DNA of 64,000 bases from Arthrobacter hankyongi (GTDB lineage Bacteria > Actinomycetota > Actinomycetes > Actinomycetales > Micrococcaceae), in the NCBI RefSeq assembly GCF_022012395.1, contig NZ_JAKLTQ010000009.1, forward strand, positions 1 to 64,000. The letters are read 5' to 3'. Under the pieces are notes generated by a model. It was not told the origin of the DNA, made no database searches, and saw only the letters and a program-made list of their open reading frames with translations. Both the position numbers and the translations under genes were made by a program. Below are positions 1-7,802 of this stretch, piece by piece. Position 1 is the first letter of the stretch. Each line of letters starts with the position of its first letter.

Positions 1-60
1 TGCGGTTTTGTCCGGCGCCGTTTTCAATGCTGGGGGCGGGGGCACCGGGGCCGGCAGCGG

Positions 61-103
61 ACGACGGCGGCGCCCGCCGCGCCGGGGCGGGCACCGCCGT
101 CGT
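61..103 (-). terminator. Hairpin downstream of VOC gene
   Basis: A GC-rich inverted repeat: a 10-bp arm (ACGACGGCGG) plus a further 7 bp (GCCCGCC) pairs with the matching right arm. It lies just beyond the stop codon of the minus-strand VOC gene. No T-run follows, so termination is inferred from position and stem only. Confidence 0.45.
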
Positions 104-110
104 GGCAGGC

Positions 111-527
111 CTAGGCCTGGGCGCCGGCGATGTTCACCAGCCAGCTGATGCCGAACTTGTCCACGCACATGCCGAAGATGTCGCCCCACGGCGCCTTCTC
201 CAGCGGCACGGTCACGGAGCCGCCGTCGGAGAGCTTGTCCCAGTAGCCGCGCAATTCCGGTTCGTCGTCGCCGCTGAGGGAGACCGAGATGCTGCTGCCG
301 GGGGTGTAGTCCATGCCGGTCGGGGTGTCGGAGGCCATCAGCACCAGGCCGTTGGGGGAGGTCAGCATCGAGTGCATGATCTTGTCCCGCTCGGCCGGGT
401 CGTCGCTGGCGCCGAATTCGCCAAAGGTGCTGCTGTTCAGGTCGCCGCCGAAGATGGAGTGGTAGAACTCCATGGCCTGCCCGGCGTTGTCACGGAAACT
501 GATGTACGGGTTGAGCTGAATGGTCAT
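111..527 (-). CDS. VOC family protein (PhnB-like)
   Basis: A 138-residue single-domain protein of the vicinal oxygen chelate (glyoxalase/bleomycin-resistance) superfamily, PhnB-like branch. The start is typical of that branch: residues 1-20 read as a beta strand followed by a FYHSIFGG-type motif, and the C-terminus ends in the usual FGISWLVN segment. It is cytosolic with no signal peptide. The ATG at 527 is preceded by AGAAGGA at good spacing and sits where the family normally begins; the frame is open further upstream but shows no similarity there. The substrate cannot be read from sequence. PhnB-like proteins are often of unknown function, so no enzymatic role is claimed. A hairpin follows the gene. 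Confidence 0.88.
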   Translation of the reverse strand: MTIQLNPYISFRDNAGQAMEFYHSIFGGDLNSSTFGEFGASDDPAERDKIMHSMLTSPNGLVLMASDTPTGMDYTPGSSISVSLSGDDEPELRGYWDKLSDGGSVTVPLEKAPWGDIFGMCVDKFGISWLVNIAGAQA

Positions 528-619
528 CTCTGTCCTTCTGGTCGGCATCGTCAACGGTCCGATTATTGACGACCGGCAGGCAATGGGGAAGCCCGGCCGG
601 TCCGTCGCGCCCGGCCCGG

Positions 620-994
620 TTAGGCCGCGCCGGTGAGCCGGGCGACGGCGATCGGCACCACGATGAGCGCCGCGGCGCAGGCGGCGGCAATCCACCAGCC
701 CCGGCTGCGGCGCACCAGTGCGATGCCGGCCAGCACCGGGGCCGCCGCCATCACGGCCAGGGCGGTGACGCCGAACATTCCGATGCCCGGATCCGGCGCG
801 GAGCATTCGATGAAGCAGCCGGTGAAGCCCACGGCGGCGGCCAGCAGGGCCCAGAACATGGGAATGGCGAGCGCGGCCCAGGCCACCACGGTGAGCAGGA
901 TGCCCCACCAGACCGGGCGCCGTGCGGCGTTTCCGGCGATGCCGCCGGCCCCGGACCGGCTATCCGGAGAACGGCGTGAGGACGAGCTTGCCAC
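620..994 (-). CDS. Small hydrophobic membrane protein
   Basis: A 124-residue protein of unknown function. After a basic, Ser-rich N-terminus there are three predicted membrane spans (about residues 28-52, 70-92 and 100-120). The GTG start overlaps the end of the upstream oxidoreductase gene by 35 bp and is preceded by GGAGGG, which suggests translational coupling. A later start just before the first span is possible. Two cysteines (in GCFIECSA) lie on the loop between the first two spans. I do not recognise the family. Confidence 0.6.
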   Translation of the reverse strand: MASSSSRRSPDSRSGAGGIAGNAARRPVWWGILLTVVAWAALAIPMFWALLAAAVGFTGCFIECSAPDPGIGMFGVTALAVMAAAPVLAGIALVRRSRGWWIAAACAAALIVVPIAVARLTGAA

Positions 995-1898
995 CGGTAT
1001 GTCCCTCCATGCCGGCCCGGAACGCCTCCGCGGCCTGCTCCAGCGGATAGGTCCGCTCGACGTCGACGGTGAGCTTGCCGGCGTCGGCCAGGGCGGTCAG
1101 CCGCGCCAGTTCCCGGCCGTCGGGGCGCACCCAGACGTAGCTGCCCCCGTGGTCCCGGACGGACGGGTCGGCGATCGAGGCGTGCCGGCCGCCGCCGCGC
1201 AGCACGGCCAGGGTCTCCGCCAGCACGCCGCCGACGAGGTCCGCCGCGGCGTCCACGCCCTGCGGTGCCAGCCTGCGCACCCGGGAAACCAGGCCCGGTC
1301 CGTATTCCACCGGTTCCGCACCGAGTTCGCGCAGCCGTGCATGGTGGCGGCCGGAGGCGGTGGCGATCACCCGGGCGCCGCGGTCGACGGCGAGCTGGAT
1401 GGCCATCCGCCCGGCCCCGCCGGAACCGTTGTGGATCAGCAGCGTCTGGCCGGACGCCAGCTCGAGCAGGTCCAGCGTCCGCTGGGCGACCATCCCGGTC
1501 AGCGGCAGGCCGCCGGCCTGTTCCCAGCTCAGCGCCGCCGGCTTGCGCGCGACCATGGACACCGGCAGTGCGACCAGTTCGGCAAAGGTGCCGCCGCCCA
1601 CCGAGTCGCGCCGTCCGTAGGCGTACACCTCGTCGCCGGCAGCGAATTCGGGGGTGTCGAACCCTACCGCCTCGACCACGCCGGCCACGTCCCAGCCCGG
1701 AATGACCGGGAAATGCACGTCCAGCAGCCCGTCGAGCTTGCCGCTCATCACCTTCCAGTCCACCGGGTTCACGCCCGCCGCCTTCACCCGGATCAGCACG
1801 GAGCCCGGGGGCAGTTTCGGGGCCGGGACGGTGGCGGCCTCCAGGACTTCCAGGCCGCCGTAGCGGGCATAGGTCATGGCTTTCATGGTCCTGTCCAT
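960..1898 (-). CDS. NAD(P)-dependent quinone-type oxidoreductase (MDR family)
   Basis: A 312-residue zinc-independent medium-chain dehydrogenase/reductase. An N-terminal GroES-like domain (about residues 5-120, with AAGVNPVDWKV and PGWDVAGVV) is followed by a Rossmann domain with the nucleotide-binding motif GSGGAGRMAIQLA at about 158-170. Structural zinc cysteines are absent, as expected for the quinone oxidoreductase branch. It probably reduces quinones or alpha,beta-unsaturated carbonyls; the substrate is unknown. The start is fixed by a TAGGCT hexamer 6 nt before the ATG, which predicts a leaderless mRNA. The small membrane protein gene overlaps its 3' end and probably shares the transcript. 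Confidence 0.9.
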   Translation of the reverse strand: MDRTMKAMTYARYGGLEVLEAATVPAPKLPPGSVLIRVKAAGVNPVDWKVMSGKLDGLLDVHFPVIPGWDVAGVVEAVGFDTPEFAAGDEVYAYGRRDSVGGGTFAELVALPVSMVARKPAALSWEQAGGLPLTGMVAQRTLDLLELASGQTLLIHNGSGGAGRMAIQLAVDRGARVIATASGRHHARLRELGAEPVEYGPGLVSRVRRLAPQGVDAAADLVGGVLAETLAVLRGGGRHASIADPSVRDHGGSYVWVRPDGRELARLTALADAGKLTVDVERTYPLEQAAEAFRAGMEGHTGGKLVLTPFSG

Positions 1899-1904
1899 GG
1901 CCCC

Positions 1905-1910
1905 AGCCTA
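1905..1910 (-). promoter_or_regulatory. Leaderless -10 hexamer (TAGGCT) of oxidoreductase gene
   Basis: TAGGCT read on the minus strand lies 6 nt before the ATG at 1898. No Shine-Dalgarno sequence is present. Spacing fits a transcript starting at the start codon. Confidence 0.6.
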
Positions 1911-1955
1911 CTGGGCGCGTACCGGTCCGGCGCGGTGCCGGCCGGCCCCGGAAGC

Positions 1956-3203
1956 TCAGCCCAGCGCCGCGGCGATCGCGTCGAACGCCTGGATGGTGGA
2001 GAACAGCCGGTACGCATCCTGCGGGTACGGCCAGCTGGAGAGCTTGACCGCAACCAGCTGTGCCGCCTGGTTGATGTAGATCATCTGGCCGTGGATGCCC
2101 AGGCACAGCATCACGTTGCTGCCCGGGTACGGGAACCAGCACTGGTTGCGGTACATGCCGCCAGGCATCACGGCGGCATCCGGGCTGGCCGCGAACGCGG
2201 CCCGCGAGTCGGGGCCGCCGGCGAGGGTGTCGGCGATCCAAGCCGGGGAGACCACCGGCTGGCCGGTGAGGCTGACGCCGTCGCGCAGGAACAGCGAGCC
2301 GAAGCGGGCCAGGTCGCGCAGGCCCGCGTTGATGCCGCCGTCGAACATCCCGGTGCCGACCGGATCGACGCCGATTGTGGCGTCGGCCTGGGCGCCGATC
2401 CGGCTCCAGACCAGCTCCGAGAGGAGCACGGGCATCGGGGTGCCGGCCGCCGCTTCGCAGACCCAGCCCAGCACATCGGTCTCGCAGGAGCGGTAGTTGA
2501 AGGGGCCGCCGTGCGCGGACTTCTGCTGCAGCGTGAGCAGGAAATCGTACATCGTGGCCGGACCGGCCGGATTCCGCCGGGGCGCCCAGCCGATGGCCTC
2601 CTCGAGCAGGCGCACTTCGGCCTGCGGGTCCAGGTAGTCCTCGGAGAACGCGATGCCCGAGCGCATGTCCAGCAGGTGCCGCACCGTTGCCCCGGCATAG
2701 CCGGTTCCGGCCAGGGCCGGGACGTAGGCGGTCACGGCCGTGTCGACGTCGAGGGTGCCGGCGTCGCTGAGCGCGCCGACCACGGCGGCCACCAGGGTCT
2801 TGCTGACGGACATCAGCAGGTGCGAGGTGTCCGCCGTCATCGTGCCGAAGTACTGCTCGGTGACCGTGAGGCCGCGGTGCACCACCATCCAGCCGTCCGT
2901 TTCCGTGGCGGCCATGATCTGGCCGACGGTCCGCGGCCCGCCCAGCGCCGGCAGCGGGACGACGACGGCGTCCAGCGGCGAGGGGGCGGCGGGCAGATCC
3001 GCCACCGGACCGGCGCCGCGGAAAATGCGCGCGGTCGGCAGGAACCCGGCGACATTCTGGAAGGTCCAGTGCTGGTTCGGGGCGGTCTGCCAGTTCGCCA
3101 GGTCGATGCCCGGGGGAAACCCCTGCTGGCCCAGGCCGGGTGCCGCCCCGACCCTGTCCCGGGGACCACCGGGCGGGGGCGGTTGCTCCGTGCCAGAGGT
3201 CAT
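1956..3203 (-). CDS. Serine hydrolase, beta-lactamase/NylB-like fold
   Basis: A 415-residue protein of the serine beta-lactamase/penicillin-binding fold, closest in layout to 6-aminohexanoate-dimer hydrolase (NylB)-like enzymes. The nucleophile motif SVSK is at about residues 132-135, followed by the helix TLVAAVVGALSDAGTLDVD. A candidate second catalytic tyrosine is in FNYRSCETD. The family hydrolyses amides or esters; the natural substrate is unknown. No signal peptide is visible, so it is probably cytosolic. Its ATG overlaps the stop of the upstream ATP-grasp gene as ATGA, which implies translational coupling and a shared role. One reading is that the ligase makes and the hydrolase trims the same amide-bonded molecule; this is inference. 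Confidence 0.87.
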   Translation of the reverse strand: MTSGTEQPPPPGGPRDRVGAAPGLGQQGFPPGIDLANWQTAPNQHWTFQNVAGFLPTARIFRGAGPVADLPAAPSPLDAVVVPLPALGGPRTVGQIMAATETDGWMVVHRGLTVTEQYFGTMTADTSHLLMSVSKTLVAAVVGALSDAGTLDVDTAVTAYVPALAGTGYAGATVRHLLDMRSGIAFSEDYLDPQAEVRLLEEAIGWAPRRNPAGPATMYDFLLTLQQKSAHGGPFNYRSCETDVLGWVCEAAAGTPMPVLLSELVWSRIGAQADATIGVDPVGTGMFDGGINAGLRDLARFGSLFLRDGVSLTGQPVVSPAWIADTLAGGPDSRAAFAASPDAAVMPGGMYRNQCWFPYPGSNVMLCLGIHGQMIYINQAAQLVAVKLSSWPYPQDAYRLFSTIQAFDAIAAALG

Positions 3204-4894
3204 TTGACCCCGTCCGCCGGCAGGTCTTTTGGGGCGTCGGCGTCCGCCAGCGCAACCCCCGCATAGGCGGCCCGCAGCGACTTGATCAGGTGCTGCGCGC
3301 GGATGGTCAGGGCCGTGCCGTTCTGGCCGGCATCGAACTGCAGCCGCCCCTTCGTCACCAGGATGCCCAGGTCGGCGCCCTTCCATCGGTAGTCGCCCGG
3401 GCCGTAGACGCGCAGGAAGAATGCCTCGGATTCGTCCTGCAGCTGGTGCCAGTCCAGGGCGGCGCGGCCGAACACCAGGGCGCCGCTGGCATCGAGATAG
3501 TACTGGCCGGTGCGCGGCGTCGCGGTCAGCTGTTCGACGATCGGCGAGGTTTCCTTGATGATCATCTGGCTCCAGACATCGGCCGAGGCCAGCTCGTCCC
3601 ACCGCTGGTTGATCTCATCGACGTCGAGCTCGAAGTCCACATCCATGAATTCAAGCAGATGGAAGAGGAACAGGGGAACATCGGCGTAGGCGCCGGCCGT
3701 CACGTTGGTGATGGCCGAGGCGCCGCTGATCCGCGGGTTCAGTTCGCCGAGGTAGACCTCGCCGTTGTCGGTATCGACCAGCAGGTCGACTTCGAAGAAG
3801 CCCCGGTAGCCTTCCTTGGCCAGCCGGTCGCCCAGGCGCCGGACCAGTTCCACGGCGCGGGTGCGCTGCCCGCCCTCCAGCACGCACGGGTGCATTTCGT
3901 TGCCGCACCAGCCGCCGCGGTAGGGCGTGAGCTCGGCATAGCCCGTCAGTTCCGTCATGAACGGCCCGACGACGGTACCGCAGCGGGTGAGCACGGCCTC
4001 CACCGCGACCGGGCGGTTGTTGATCCGGCGCATCACCTTGATGTCCTGGCCGATGATCTGGTCCTTGTGCCGGTCCCAGTCCGCTTCCGAGCAGATGAAG
4101 AACGTGGTCTTGCCGGAGTCGCCGTACGGGGTCTGCACCACCAGCTCATCGCCGAGTCCCGCCGCTTGGGCGGCGGCCACGAGCCCGGGCCAGTCCTCGA
4201 CCTTGGTCAGCACGTTCGGCACGCTGGGGGCGTTGGCCTCGTTGCCGAGCCGGGTGGTGACGATCTTGGAGTCCAGATGCTCGCGCAGGCCGGCGGCGGG
4301 CAGGATCAGGTCGTAGCCGAGTTCGGCGCAGATGCCCTCGGTTTCCGCGTCGAAGAACACCATCGCGACCTTCGGCCGGGCTCCGGCCGGCGTGCGCCGG
4401 GACATAAACGCCCTGACTTCGGGATTCCTCAGCAGCCAGTTGTTGATCTGCTCGGCGCTGTTGAACGTCCGTTCGGACTTCTGCGCGGGGGAGAACAGCC
4501 GGGGGTGGGCGCCATCCCAGCCGTCGTAGTAGGAGATGTAGGAGAAGTTCCGGACCCAGCGGTCCAGCCCCAGCAGATTGAACGGAGTGGCGCCGACGAA
4601 GAAAATCGGCACGTCGTTGGTGCGGAAGAAATGCCGGACCTCGGACACGTTCCGCAGCGCATGCCGCACCGGGGCCGGTGCAGCGGGGGCGAACGCGGCG
4701 TCGGTGCCCACGCTGATGTCCTTCGGGCCGGCCGGTGCCGGGGCGGCTGCCGCCGCCAGCTGCGCCTGCTGCTGTTGCTGCTGTTCCAGGACCTGCACCA
4801 GGCTCGGGGCCTGCTCCTGCTGCGGCCGGTGTGCTGCGGTATTCCGGAACAGGCGGCTGAGGCCAGCCTTGGGTTTGGGGCGGTTCAAAGGCAT
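3200..4894 (-). CDS. ATP-grasp domain protein (carboxylate-amine ligase-like)
   Basis: A 564-residue protein. The first 70 residues are low complexity, Pro/Ala/Gln-rich, with a run of six glutamines. From about residue 180 there is an ATP-grasp fold: VVQTPYGDSGKTTFFI resembles the flexible ATP-binding loop, and GFFEVDLLVD and YLGELNPRISG hold the Mg-ATP acidic and Asn residues expected near 385-405. ATP-grasp enzymes join a carboxylate to an amine or thiol through an acyl phosphate; some are annotated as biotin carboxylase-like. Substrate unknown. GGAAGG precedes the ATG at 4894. It ends in a 4-bp ATGA overlap with the serine hydrolase gene, so the two form a coupled operon. Confidence 0.85.
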   Translation of the reverse strand: MPLNRPKPKAGLSRLFRNTAAHRPQQEQAPSLVQVLEQQQQQQAQLAAAAAPAPAGPKDISVGTDAAFAPAAPAPVRHALRNVSEVRHFFRTNDVPIFFVGATPFNLLGLDRWVRNFSYISYYDGWDGAHPRLFSPAQKSERTFNSAEQINNWLLRNPEVRAFMSRRTPAGARPKVAMVFFDAETEGICAELGYDLILPAAGLREHLDSKIVTTRLGNEANAPSVPNVLTKVEDWPGLVAAAQAAGLGDELVVQTPYGDSGKTTFFICSEADWDRHKDQIIGQDIKVMRRINNRPVAVEAVLTRCGTVVGPFMTELTGYAELTPYRGGWCGNEMHPCVLEGGQRTRAVELVRRLGDRLAKEGYRGFFEVDLLVDTDNGEVYLGELNPRISGASAITNVTAGAYADVPLFLFHLLEFMDVDFELDVDEINQRWDELASADVWSQMIIKETSPIVEQLTATPRTGQYYLDASGALVFGRAALDWHQLQDESEAFFLRVYGPGDYRWKGADLGILVTKGRLQFDAGQNGTALTIRAQHLIKSLRAAYAGVALADADAPKDLPADGVK

Positions 4895-5170
4895 GATGAT
4901 GGGCCTTCCGTACGTGGCGGCTGGGAGTGGATGGTGGCTCGAGGCGGGCCCAGCTTAACCAACGTGGGTAGCCGTTTCGTTATATAAGTGCGCTGACTTG
5001 TTACCTGTTGGGAGGCTGGCGGATAAGTTCCCAAGTCAGTGCCGGGGGAGCGGGCAGGGCGCGGCAAGCCCGGCGCATAACGGGTGCGTAACGGTTCGAC
5101 ACAATGTTGTCCGGATTACAAAAACGGCTTGGGTCTCTGCCGCCGGCGCCGGGCGGGGCAGGATCCGGGG
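4895..5170. other. Intergenic region, AT-richer centre
   Basis: About 275 bp with no convincing gene. Positions 4970-5000 are locally AT-rich and contain TTATATAA, a plausible promoter region for the minus-strand ATP-grasp operon, but I could not match a well-spaced -35 element. Short open frames here have no coding character. Confidence 0.4.
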
Positions 5171-5368
5171 TCAGGGGAACTCGGTGTAGGGGGTGTCCGC
5201 CTTCCCGTCCCGGTCCTTGTCGCCGTAGGCTTCCCGCTCGAGTTCCTCGGCCTTGGCCTTGCTGCCGCCGTGGGCCAGGTCCTGCGGGTCCCCCAGTTCC
5301 CTCAGCTCTTCGTCCAGTGCCGCGTTGGCACGTTCGTCCTCGCGGCTGGCAGCGCTGCGCAGCGGCAC
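5171..5368 (-). CDS. Small charged hypothetical protein
   Basis: A 65-residue, strongly charged protein with a GTG start. Its centre (ALDEELRELGDP, then KAKAEELEREAYGDKD) is probably helical. No cysteines, membrane segment or signal peptide. Amino-acid usage looks like a real soluble peptide rather than a frame shadow, but I see no clear ribosome binding site and do not recognise the family. It lies alone between the ATP-grasp operon and pdxK. Confidence 0.5.
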   Translation of the reverse strand: MPLRSAASREDERANAALDEELRELGDPQDLAHGGSKAKAEELEREAYGDKDRDGKADTPYTEFP

Positions 5369-5468
5369 GGACCAGGATGCACGGAACCCCCTGTCGGGAT
5401 TCGGGAGGCTGCCTCCCGGATCCCGCCAAGGGGTTCCTGTACCTACGGATTTCCAGCGGCCGGGACGG

Positions 5469-6284
5469 TTAGCCCGCGCCGCCCTGCCACAGCGCGTCGA
5501 ACGGGGCGTTGGAGGACACCCTGGCCTTGATTCCCGCGGTCACGAAGGCCTTGGCCGTGCGGGCCGCCTCCAGCGGTGCGGCGCCCTTGGCCAGCTCCGC
5601 GGTGATGGCGGCGGCCAGCGAGCAGCCGGCGCCGCTGACGGCGACCTCGCCCACCTTCGGGGCTCTGAGCACCTCAAGGGTCTGCCCGTCGTAGTAGACA
5701 TCCACGGCGTCCGGGCCCTCAAGCCGCACGCCGCCCTTGGCTAGCACCGCCGCGCCCGAGGATTCGTGGATGCGCCGCGCGGCCTCGGTCAAGTCCTCCA
5801 CCGACGTGATCGGCATGCCGGCCAGGGACTCGGCCTCGAAGTGGTTGGGCGTGACGAAGGTGGCCAGCGGCAGCAGCCGGGCCTTGAGCGCCTGGTCGGT
5901 GTCCAGGGCGTGGCCGGGCTCCTGGCCCTTGCAGATCAGCACCGGGTCCAGCACGATGTGCTTCCAGTCCTGGGATTCCAGGGCGGCCGCGACGGTGTCG
6001 ATGGTGGCGGGCGAGCCCATCATGCCCAGCTTCACGGTGTCCAGGGAGCCGGCGTAGCAGCTCTGCACGGCCTCGAGCTGGTCCGCGATGACCTGGGGCT
6101 CCACCGGCACGAATCGGTGGTTCCAGTTCTCCTTCGGATCGAAGGAGACGATGCAGGTCAAGGCCGCGATGCCGTAGGTGCCCAGCTGCTGGAAGGTCTT
6201 CAGGTCGGCCTGCGCGCCGGCACCGCCGGTCGCTTCGGAGCCGGCGATGGCCAGGGTGATCGGGGGAGTGGTCGAAGCAGACAT
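5469..6284 (-). CDS. pdxK: Pyridoxal/hydroxymethylpyrimidine kinase (PdxK, ThiD-like)
   Basis: A 271-residue ribokinase-fold kinase. It is closest to the Bacillus-type PdxK, a ThiD relative that phosphorylates pyridoxal and also accepts hydroxymethylpyrimidine. N-terminal LAIAGSEATGGAGAQADLKTF binds substrate; FDPKENWNHRFVP corresponds to the WNH segment of Bacillus PdxK; LDPVLICKG and VTPNHFEAESLAGM are family blocks; the anion-hole/catalytic Asp motif is altered to VSGAGCSLAAAI near residue 228, as in that subgroup. It would act in vitamin B6 salvage, with thiamine-precursor kinase activity as the alternative. The start at 6284 is chosen because TAGCAT lies exactly 7 nt upstream (leaderless); an ATG two codons earlier lacks support. 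Confidence 0.87.
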   Translation of the reverse strand: MSASTTPPITLAIAGSEATGGAGAQADLKTFQQLGTYGIAALTCIVSFDPKENWNHRFVPVEPQVIADQLEAVQSCYAGSLDTVKLGMMGSPATIDTVAAALESQDWKHIVLDPVLICKGQEPGHALDTDQALKARLLPLATFVTPNHFEAESLAGMPITSVEDLTEAARRIHESSGAAVLAKGGVRLEGPDAVDVYYDGQTLEVLRAPKVGEVAVSGAGCSLAAAITAELAKGAAPLEAARTAKAFVTAGIKARVSSNAPFDALWQGGAG

Positions 6285-6291
6285 GGCCATA

Positions 6292-6297
6292 ATGCTA
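6292..6297 (-). promoter_or_regulatory. Leaderless -10 hexamer (TAGCAT) of pdxK
   Basis: TAGCAT on the minus strand is 7 nt before the ATG at 6284, and no Shine-Dalgarno sequence is present. Confidence 0.5.
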
Positions 6298-6373
6298 TCG
6301 GGCCGACGGCGGCGGCCTGGCACCCGGGCCGGGCAGCGGGCGGGCGGGAACGACGCCGGCATCCGCCGTCGTA

Positions 6374-6868
6374 CTAACCGCGGACGGTGACCATGCGCCA
6401 GACCGAGGCGCGGCCGATCGCCGCGCACAGGCCCACCATCACGGCGAACCAGACGGTCTCCAGCGGATCCCCGCCGTACAGCAGCAGGAAGATCAGCCAG
6501 GCGGCGAGCCCGACGACCACGAAGAAGGCCAGCACATGCAGCCACTGGGCGCGGACCGGCCGCAGCAGCATGCCCAGGGCAAAGGCGATCGGCGCCCCGA
6601 GGACCAGTCCGATCGCGGCCACGTAGAGGAAGACGACCAGGCCCATGAAGACCGTGCTGCTCAGGTGCAGCTCTCCGTAGGGGCTGCCGACCAGGGAGAT
6701 GGCCAGGACCGCCACGGAAAATACCGCCGCGGTGCTCAGGAAGCCCACGGCGAAGGCGCCGGGGCCGAAAATCACCCGGTGCCGCGGGTTGGGGTCCAGG
6801 AAGTCGTCGAATTCCTCGACGTCGAAGCCGTCATCGGGCTCCTGCGGCTCCTGCTCCGGCGCCCTCAT
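6374..6868 (-). CDS. Four-helix membrane protein cotranscribed with TetR regulator
   Basis: A 164-residue protein of unknown family. An acidic N-terminal tail (about 30 residues, FDVEEFDDFLDPNPRHRV) is followed by four predicted membrane helices near residues 35-60, 75-100, 112-135 and 140-160. The ATG at 6868 overlaps the stop of the TetR gene (ATGA), so it is translated with the regulator and is a likely member of its regulon. Its function cannot be read from sequence. Confidence 0.75.
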   Translation of the reverse strand: MRAPEQEPQEPDDGFDVEEFDDFLDPNPRHRVIFGPGAFAVGFLSTAAVFSVAVLAISLVGSPYGELHLSSTVFMGLVVFLYVAAIGLVLGAPIAFALGMLLRPVRAQWLHVLAFFVVVGLAAWLIFLLLYGGDPLETVWFAVMVGLCAAIGRASVWRMVTVRG

Positions 6869-7533
6869 GCCTTCTCCCCACGGATCAGGCCGGCGGTCTC
6901 CTCGATGATCTTGCGGACCACCGGCAGCCGGGCCAGCACCACGAGCTTGGCCACCAGCGGCACCCCGTTGGCGATCAGCCGCCGGGTCCGTTCCTGCCTC
7001 GGGGAGCTGTCGTAGGCCCAGTACAGGGTGATGCCCCGGTGCAGCAGGCTGAGCAGGTCCGGCAGGCTCGCCCGGACGGCCAGCGGCGGCAGCGGACGGG
7101 AGCGCCGCACCGCCTCGCGGAACAGCTCCACCGACGCCTGCCGGGCCGGGGCGCCGGCCGGGACGCTGGTTCCCATCGCGGCGGACACGAAGACGGGGCC
7201 GAAGCCGTGGTAGGGCCCGAGCACGTCCAGCCCGGCGCCCAGGATGGCCCGCAGGTGCTCGCCGAGGCTCTGGCCCTCCCGCAGCAGCGGCAGGCAGCGG
7301 GCCAGATGCTCGGCCTGCAGCTGGCCGTAGAACTCGCGCACGAGCTCGTCCTTGGAGCCGAAATAGTAGTACGCGTTGCCCACGGAGACCCCGGCGGCCA
7401 GGGCGATGGCCCGCATCGTGGTCTTCTCGTAACCGCCGTCGCGGAACAGCCGCATCGCCGTGTCCACCAGCAGCTGCCGGGTCTGCCCGTGCCTGGGCGT
7501 CCGGACGGGAAGGACCGGAGCGGCCGCCGTCAT
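6865..7533 (-). CDS. TetR/AcrR family transcriptional regulator
   Basis: A 222-residue repressor. The N-terminal helix-turn-helix is textbook TetR (MRAIALAAGVSVGNAYYYFGSKDELV, about residues 39-65), followed by an all-helical ligand-binding domain that is not recognisable. Three start codons are in frame; the ATG at 7533 is preferred because AAGGAGG lies 4-5 nt upstream, whereas the ATG at 7536 would nearly abut it. A perfect 16-bp palindrome, TTTGAACGCGTTCAAA, lies 44 bp upstream and is the probable autoregulatory operator. The downstream membrane protein overlaps by 4 bp. Confidence 0.9.
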   Translation of the reverse strand: MTAAAPVLPVRTPRHGQTRQLLVDTAMRLFRDGGYEKTTMRAIALAAGVSVGNAYYYFGSKDELVREFYGQLQAEHLARCLPLLREGQSLGEHLRAILGAGLDVLGPYHGFGPVFVSAAMGTSVPAGAPARQASVELFREAVRRSRPLPPLAVRASLPDLLSLLHRGITLYWAYDSSPRQERTRRLIANGVPLVAKLVVLARLPVVRKIIEETAGLIRGEKA

Positions 7534-7576
7534 CATTCCTCCTTGCCGGTGCGTCCGGATCCGGGCCAACATGGTT

Positions 7577-7592
7577 TTTGAACGCGTTCAAA
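7577..7592. promoter_or_regulatory. TetR-type operator, perfect 16-bp palindrome
   Basis: TTTGAACGCGTTCAAA is a perfect dyad just upstream of the TetR gene. An AT-rich TATATCAT stretch, a possible minus-strand -10, lies next to it at 7593-7600. This is the architecture expected for a self-repressing TetR protein. The divergent yhhQ start is about 210 bp away, so control of that gene is possible but not shown. Confidence 0.7.
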
Positions 7593-7802
7593 TGATATAC
7601 GACCGCGCCGGGGTCCGGACGTGGGACAATGGACGGCGGTCCGGGTGGCAGGCGGGCCCGAGCGGGGTGCGGTCCACCTGCTGTGGCGGCGAAACCGGCA
7701 CCGCGGGAGCACTCCATCCCTCCAGACAGCGGACGCACTTTTGTACCCGGCCCGGGGCGGCAGGCGTCGCGCGAACCACTAGCTACCAAGGTGAACCATC
7801 GG

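Noticed and set aside
7601-7802. Possible preQ1 riboswitch upstream of yhhQ, because CTAGCTAC occurs near 7780
   Set aside because: The short motif resembles part of class I aptamers, but the pairing stem is only three base pairs, the A-rich tail is missing, and the start codon is too close.
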